A stretch of DNA of 64,000 nucleotides from contig NZ_JAGGOY010000112.1 of the NCBI RefSeq assembly GCF_018614095.1, forward strand, positions 2,123 to 66,122, read 5' to 3'. The notes under the pieces were generated by a model, which saw only the letters and a list, made by a program, of their open reading frames with translations, was not told the origin of the DNA and did no database searches. This document shows positions 61,609-64,000 of this stretch, piece after piece (position 1 is the stretch's first letter; each line of letters starts with the position of its first letter). The stretch comes from Streptomyces sp. ISL-87 (lineage in GTDB: Bacteria; Actinomycetota; Actinomycetes; Streptomycetales; Streptomycetaceae). The translations under genes were made by a program, and so were the position numbers.

Positions 61609-62595
61609 TCATGTGCGGCACACGCGTCCCTCGTTGAGGCAGTCGACGACCTGCCGCATCTGCCGCTCCGTCATCACGTTCACGAACATCCCGTGGTCCG
61701 TCTTCGGGCTGTGCCGCTGTTCCGGGAAGGAGTCCAGCGCGATCGGCACGCCCGGCGGCACCTCGTACGCGACGGAGACGCGCAGTTCGGGCACGGGGAA
61801 GGTGCCCTGCGGGCAGACGCCGCCCGCGGTGGGGAACATCAGGTGCGCGCGGTGTCCGGCGCTGTCGGTGTCCAGCCCGTTCCAGCAGCTCGGGAAGACC
61901 AGCGTCCGGGTCACCCGCTCGCCCTCGGGGCAGCGCGGATAGCGGGTCGTGGAACGGTCGGGGGAGCCGGAACAGCCCCAGCGGGCCCGGACGTCGGCGT
62001 CGCCGTCCGCGGTGTACGCCACGGCGTCGCCGGTCATCCCGCGCAGGAACCGGGGCATCGGCACGACCTTGCTGACCGGACTGCCGCGGAACTCCACGCG
62101 CACTGCCGCCTCCGGCAGGATCTCGCCGGTGTTGCCGTGGCCGGCGGAGCTTTCGTGGGCGTCGCCGCCCGGCCGGTCCGTGCGGCGCAGCACCGGCCAG
62201 TAGTACGTGGACCGGTCGCCGCCCCGGCAGCTGGTGGCGGCCGCGTCCAGGGAGGCGTCGGTGGACAGGGCGTCCGTGGTCAGGTTTCCCACGTACCCGT
62301 GCGTGTGGTGGGCGCCGGACCGCAGTCCGGGCGAGACCACCAGGTTGTCCTCGTTGTAGTGGCCCTCCTCGTTGCGGCCGCAGTCCGCCGCCACTGTGCC
62401 GGTCGAGGCGTCGGGCCCGGCCGGGGGCGGCTCAGCGGGCACGGCCGGCACCTTGCGTATGTCCACGAAGTCCCCTGCCGCGGATCCCGCCCCCTCGGGC
62501 CCGCCCACCCGTGAAGCCCCCAGCACGGCGGCGGCCAGGCCACCGCCCAGGAGCAGGCAGATGAGCAGTGTGAGCAGTCGGCGATCGTTCCCCAT
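61609..62595 (-). CDS. DUF1996 domain exported protein
   Basis: A 328-residue DUF1996 protein. A signal anchor (LLTLLICLLLGGGLAAAVLG) directs it outside. Motifs of the family are GAHHTHGYVGN, STYYWPVL, PEAAVRVEFRG, LVFPSCWNGLDTDSAGHRAHLMFP and GVCPQGTFPVPELRVSVAYE, with paired Cys likely forming disulfides. The function is unknown. ATG 62595 is chosen because the upstream frame has no signal peptide; it has no strong ribosome site. It lies upstream of the sigma operon on the same strand. Confidence 0.9.
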   Translation of the reverse strand: MGNDRRLLTLLICLLLGGGLAAAVLGASRVGGPEGAGSAAGDFVDIRKVPAVPAEPPPAGPDASTGTVAADCGRNEEGHYNEDNLVVSPGLRSGAHHTHGYVGNLTTDALSTDASLDAAATSCRGGDRSTYYWPVLRRTDRPGGDAHESSAGHGNTGEILPEAAVRVEFRGSPVSKVVPMPRFLRGMTGDAVAYTADGDADVRARWGCSGSPDRSTTRYPRCPEGERVTRTLVFPSCWNGLDTDSAGHRAHLMFPTAGGVCPQGTFPVPELRVSVAYEVPPGVPIALDSFPEQRHSPKTDHGMFVNVMTERQMRQVVDCLNEGRVCRT

Positions 62596-62786
62596 GGCGG
62601 TCACGGTTGCGGCTGCCCGGCGCACCGTCAACCTGGCATCCGCATGCCGAGAGCCCCGCGGGCAGGCCCAGATCCGGACCCTCCTGTTCCAGCACGCAGC
62701 GCGGCGCCCGCAGACGCCCGTGGGCAGGCACAAGTGGCCGTGAAAGTCCTTGCAGAGCCGGACGGCGACCGCGCACAGTACGCCGT

Positions 62787-63530
62787 ATGACTCCCGCCGA
62801 ACTCCTCCAGGCCCTCGCCCGCACCCGCGCCTCGCTCGACGGCGCCGAGGTCACCTTCTGGTGGACCGGCGACGTCTACTCCTGGGCCCCGGGCGAGCCC
62901 CATCAGCGCCTCTTCGGGTTCGAGGGCATCAACGTCGCGCGCCTGGAAGAGGATGCGGAGGCGGGCCCGGGCGCGTACCGGCTCCTGACGCGCGAAGCCG
63001 CCTTCTACCTGGACCCCCGCACCCGCGAGATCCTGGAGACCTGGCAGGACAAGCCGGTCATCCACGTCTGGAACGACCCGGCGAACCAGCCGTGGCGGCC
63101 CTTCCCCGTCCCCATGACGGAACTCGGCGACCAGGTCTGCTTCAGCCTGGAAATTCCCCTGGCCTACCCCTCACCGCTCCCGGTCGCGGACTACCCGGCC
63201 AACTCCGCGGACGACACGTACCGGGCCCTGGAGCTGTTCCAGTTCTTCGCGCCGGCCACCGTCCTGACCACCGAGGCGCCGAGCGTCCCCGCCACCATGT
63301 CCTGGACGCGCATGTCCCCCTGGCTCCCCTGGATGGAACAGGGCCCGCGCCCGGGCGGCCTCACCTTCCACTGCCGGGGCCGCAAGCTGGCCTCCTACGC
63401 GGAGGTCCCCGACCGCACCCGCGCGTACGTCGCCGCCCACCACCCCGAATTCGCCCACGCCCCGGAGAAGTGGACCGAGCCGAACGAGACCAGCTGGACC
63501 TACTTCCGCAAGCTGCACCCGCCGCTCTGA
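62787..63530 (+). CDS. DUF1838-like protein
   Basis: A 247-residue protein resembling DUF1838. The landmarks are VTFWWTGDVYSWAPGEPHQRLFGFEGIN, YRLLTREAAFYLDPRTREIL, ETWQDKPVIHVWNDP, then FFAPA and MSWTRMSPWLPWMEQG. These imply a beta-rich fold with many conserved aromatic residues. The function is unknown. There is no signal peptide. ATG 62787 begins the conserved part. It is divergent from the DUF1996 gene. Confidence 0.78.
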   Translation: MTPAELLQALARTRASLDGAEVTFWWTGDVYSWAPGEPHQRLFGFEGINVARLEEDAEAGPGAYRLLTREAAFYLDPRTREILETWQDKPVIHVWNDPANQPWRPFPVPMTELGDQVCFSLEIPLAYPSPLPVADYPANSADDTYRALELFQFFAPATVLTTEAPSVPATMSWTRMSPWLPWMEQGPRPGGLTFHCRGRKLASYAEVPDRTRAYVAAHHPEFAHAPEKWTEPNETSWTYFRKLHPPL

Positions 63531-63894
63531 TCCCACAGGGGTGCGGATCGCGGCTCACTCGCGGGACGCGGGGGGAGCCGCAGGGGCTCGACAAGGGTTT
63601 TCCCCGTATCGGGTTCATCCCCGCGTTGCCTACTGTCTGCCCACCGGCGATCTTTCCCGGCCCGGACGGCCCCCGCACCAACCCCACATGGTGTGAAGCC
63701 GTACAGGCCCGGCGGATCGCCGGTAACCGCCGTTGCCCTTGCCCCGCCGTCGCGGCCGGGACAACGCGGCGTGCAGCGGTGGCCGGCGCGGGACTGACCA
63801 GCCCGTGCCCGGCCCCGCGGCCGCCGGTTCACCTCCCACACTGCTCGAACCGGCCGCTCCGGCCTGCCCGGAAACGGCCCGCGAAGGGAACACC
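63531..63894. other. Intergenic region
   Basis: About 360 bp between the DUF1838-like gene and the secreted protein gene at the window edge. It contains short GC-rich inverted repeats but no convincing terminator, gene or RNA. A promoter for the downstream gene is expected here. Confidence 0.4.
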
Positions 63895-64000
63895 GTGCAC
63901 GCATCCAGACGTAGGCTCATATCCGTGGTGGCCATGTCCGTCACCCTGCTGGCCGGCTCCGCCACCGCCTCCGTGGCCCTGACCCAGGCGGCCCCCGCCC
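63895..64000 (+). CDS. Secreted protein, N-terminus only
   Basis: A GTG at 63895 with AAGGGA upstream opens a frame that runs to the window end. It encodes a clear signal peptide: basic start (MHASRRRLIS), hydrophobic core (VVAMSVTLLAGSATASVALT) and an AQA/AAPA-type end. Only 35 residues are visible, so the mature protein is unknown. Confidence 0.7.
   Translation, partial: MHASRRRLISVVAMSVTLLAGSATASVALTQAAPA

Overview
The window is high-GC actinobacterial DNA, almost certainly a Streptomyces chromosome. Third codon positions are strongly GC-biased, many genes start with GTG, and the gene families are typical of the genus: ECF42 and other ECF sigma factors, CYP105-like P450, PaaX, DUF1996, DUF2330, BtrH/DUF4872 and many one-component regulators next to their targets. 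No rRNA, tRNA, insertion sequence, phage or CRISPR array was seen. The gene mix looks like accessory or arm-proximal DNA: catabolism, transport and regulation, with two patches of gene decay and many short intergenic minisatellites.

Layout. 0-7.5 kb: lipoprotein, NUDIX hydrolase, SRPBCC protein, methyltransferase, a DEAD-box RNA helicase with a hairpin leader, and a MarR regulator with an operator-like array. 7.5-8.4 kb: a decayed 2OG-Fe(II) oxygenase joined to a truncated small gene, then a cold-shock gene. 8.4-11.7 kb: a three-gene membrane-linked NTPase operon in which the NTPase and its apparent winged-helix/sensor half are separated by one in-frame UGA. 11.8-20.6 kb: TetR/DUF1304, BtrH-like protein, P450 plus ferredoxin, DoxX and YCII next to an ECF42 sigma factor, and a stand-alone condensation-domain protein. 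20.8-27.3 kb: FtsX/LolD-type ABC transporter genes and a two-component system, then remnants of an AraC gene and an ABC ATPase gene. 27.9-30 kb: divergent MFS/DeoR pair.

31.8-42.8 kb is a hydrolase, transporter and phosphatase region around a LacI-family regulator. The sequence GTTACACGWG occurs five times in its promoters, once as the perfect palindrome TTACACGTGTAA, which suggests a local LacI regulon. It holds two PAP2-type proteins: one has both catalytic histidines replaced by glutamine, the other is intact.

42.9-52.1 kb is a complete-looking operon for aromatic acid breakdown: CoA ligase fused to a hotdog thioesterase, bifunctional salicylyl-CoA 5-hydroxylase/oxidoreductase, nitrilase, gentisate dioxygenase-like double cupin, FAH-family hydrolase, maleate isomerase-like protein and a PaaX regulator. 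Together they would take salicylate, perhaps supplied by a nitrile, through salicylyl-CoA, gentisyl-CoA, gentisate and maleylpyruvate to pyruvate and fumarate.

52.2-64 kb: TetR/DUF3995 pair with a palindromic operator, zinc alcohol dehydrogenase, two translationally coupled ATP-grasp ligases, a very large HEAT-type protein, an ECF sigma/anti-sigma pair, DUF1996, a DUF1838-like protein and the start of a secreted protein cut by the window edge. Functions are by family recognition from sequence alone.
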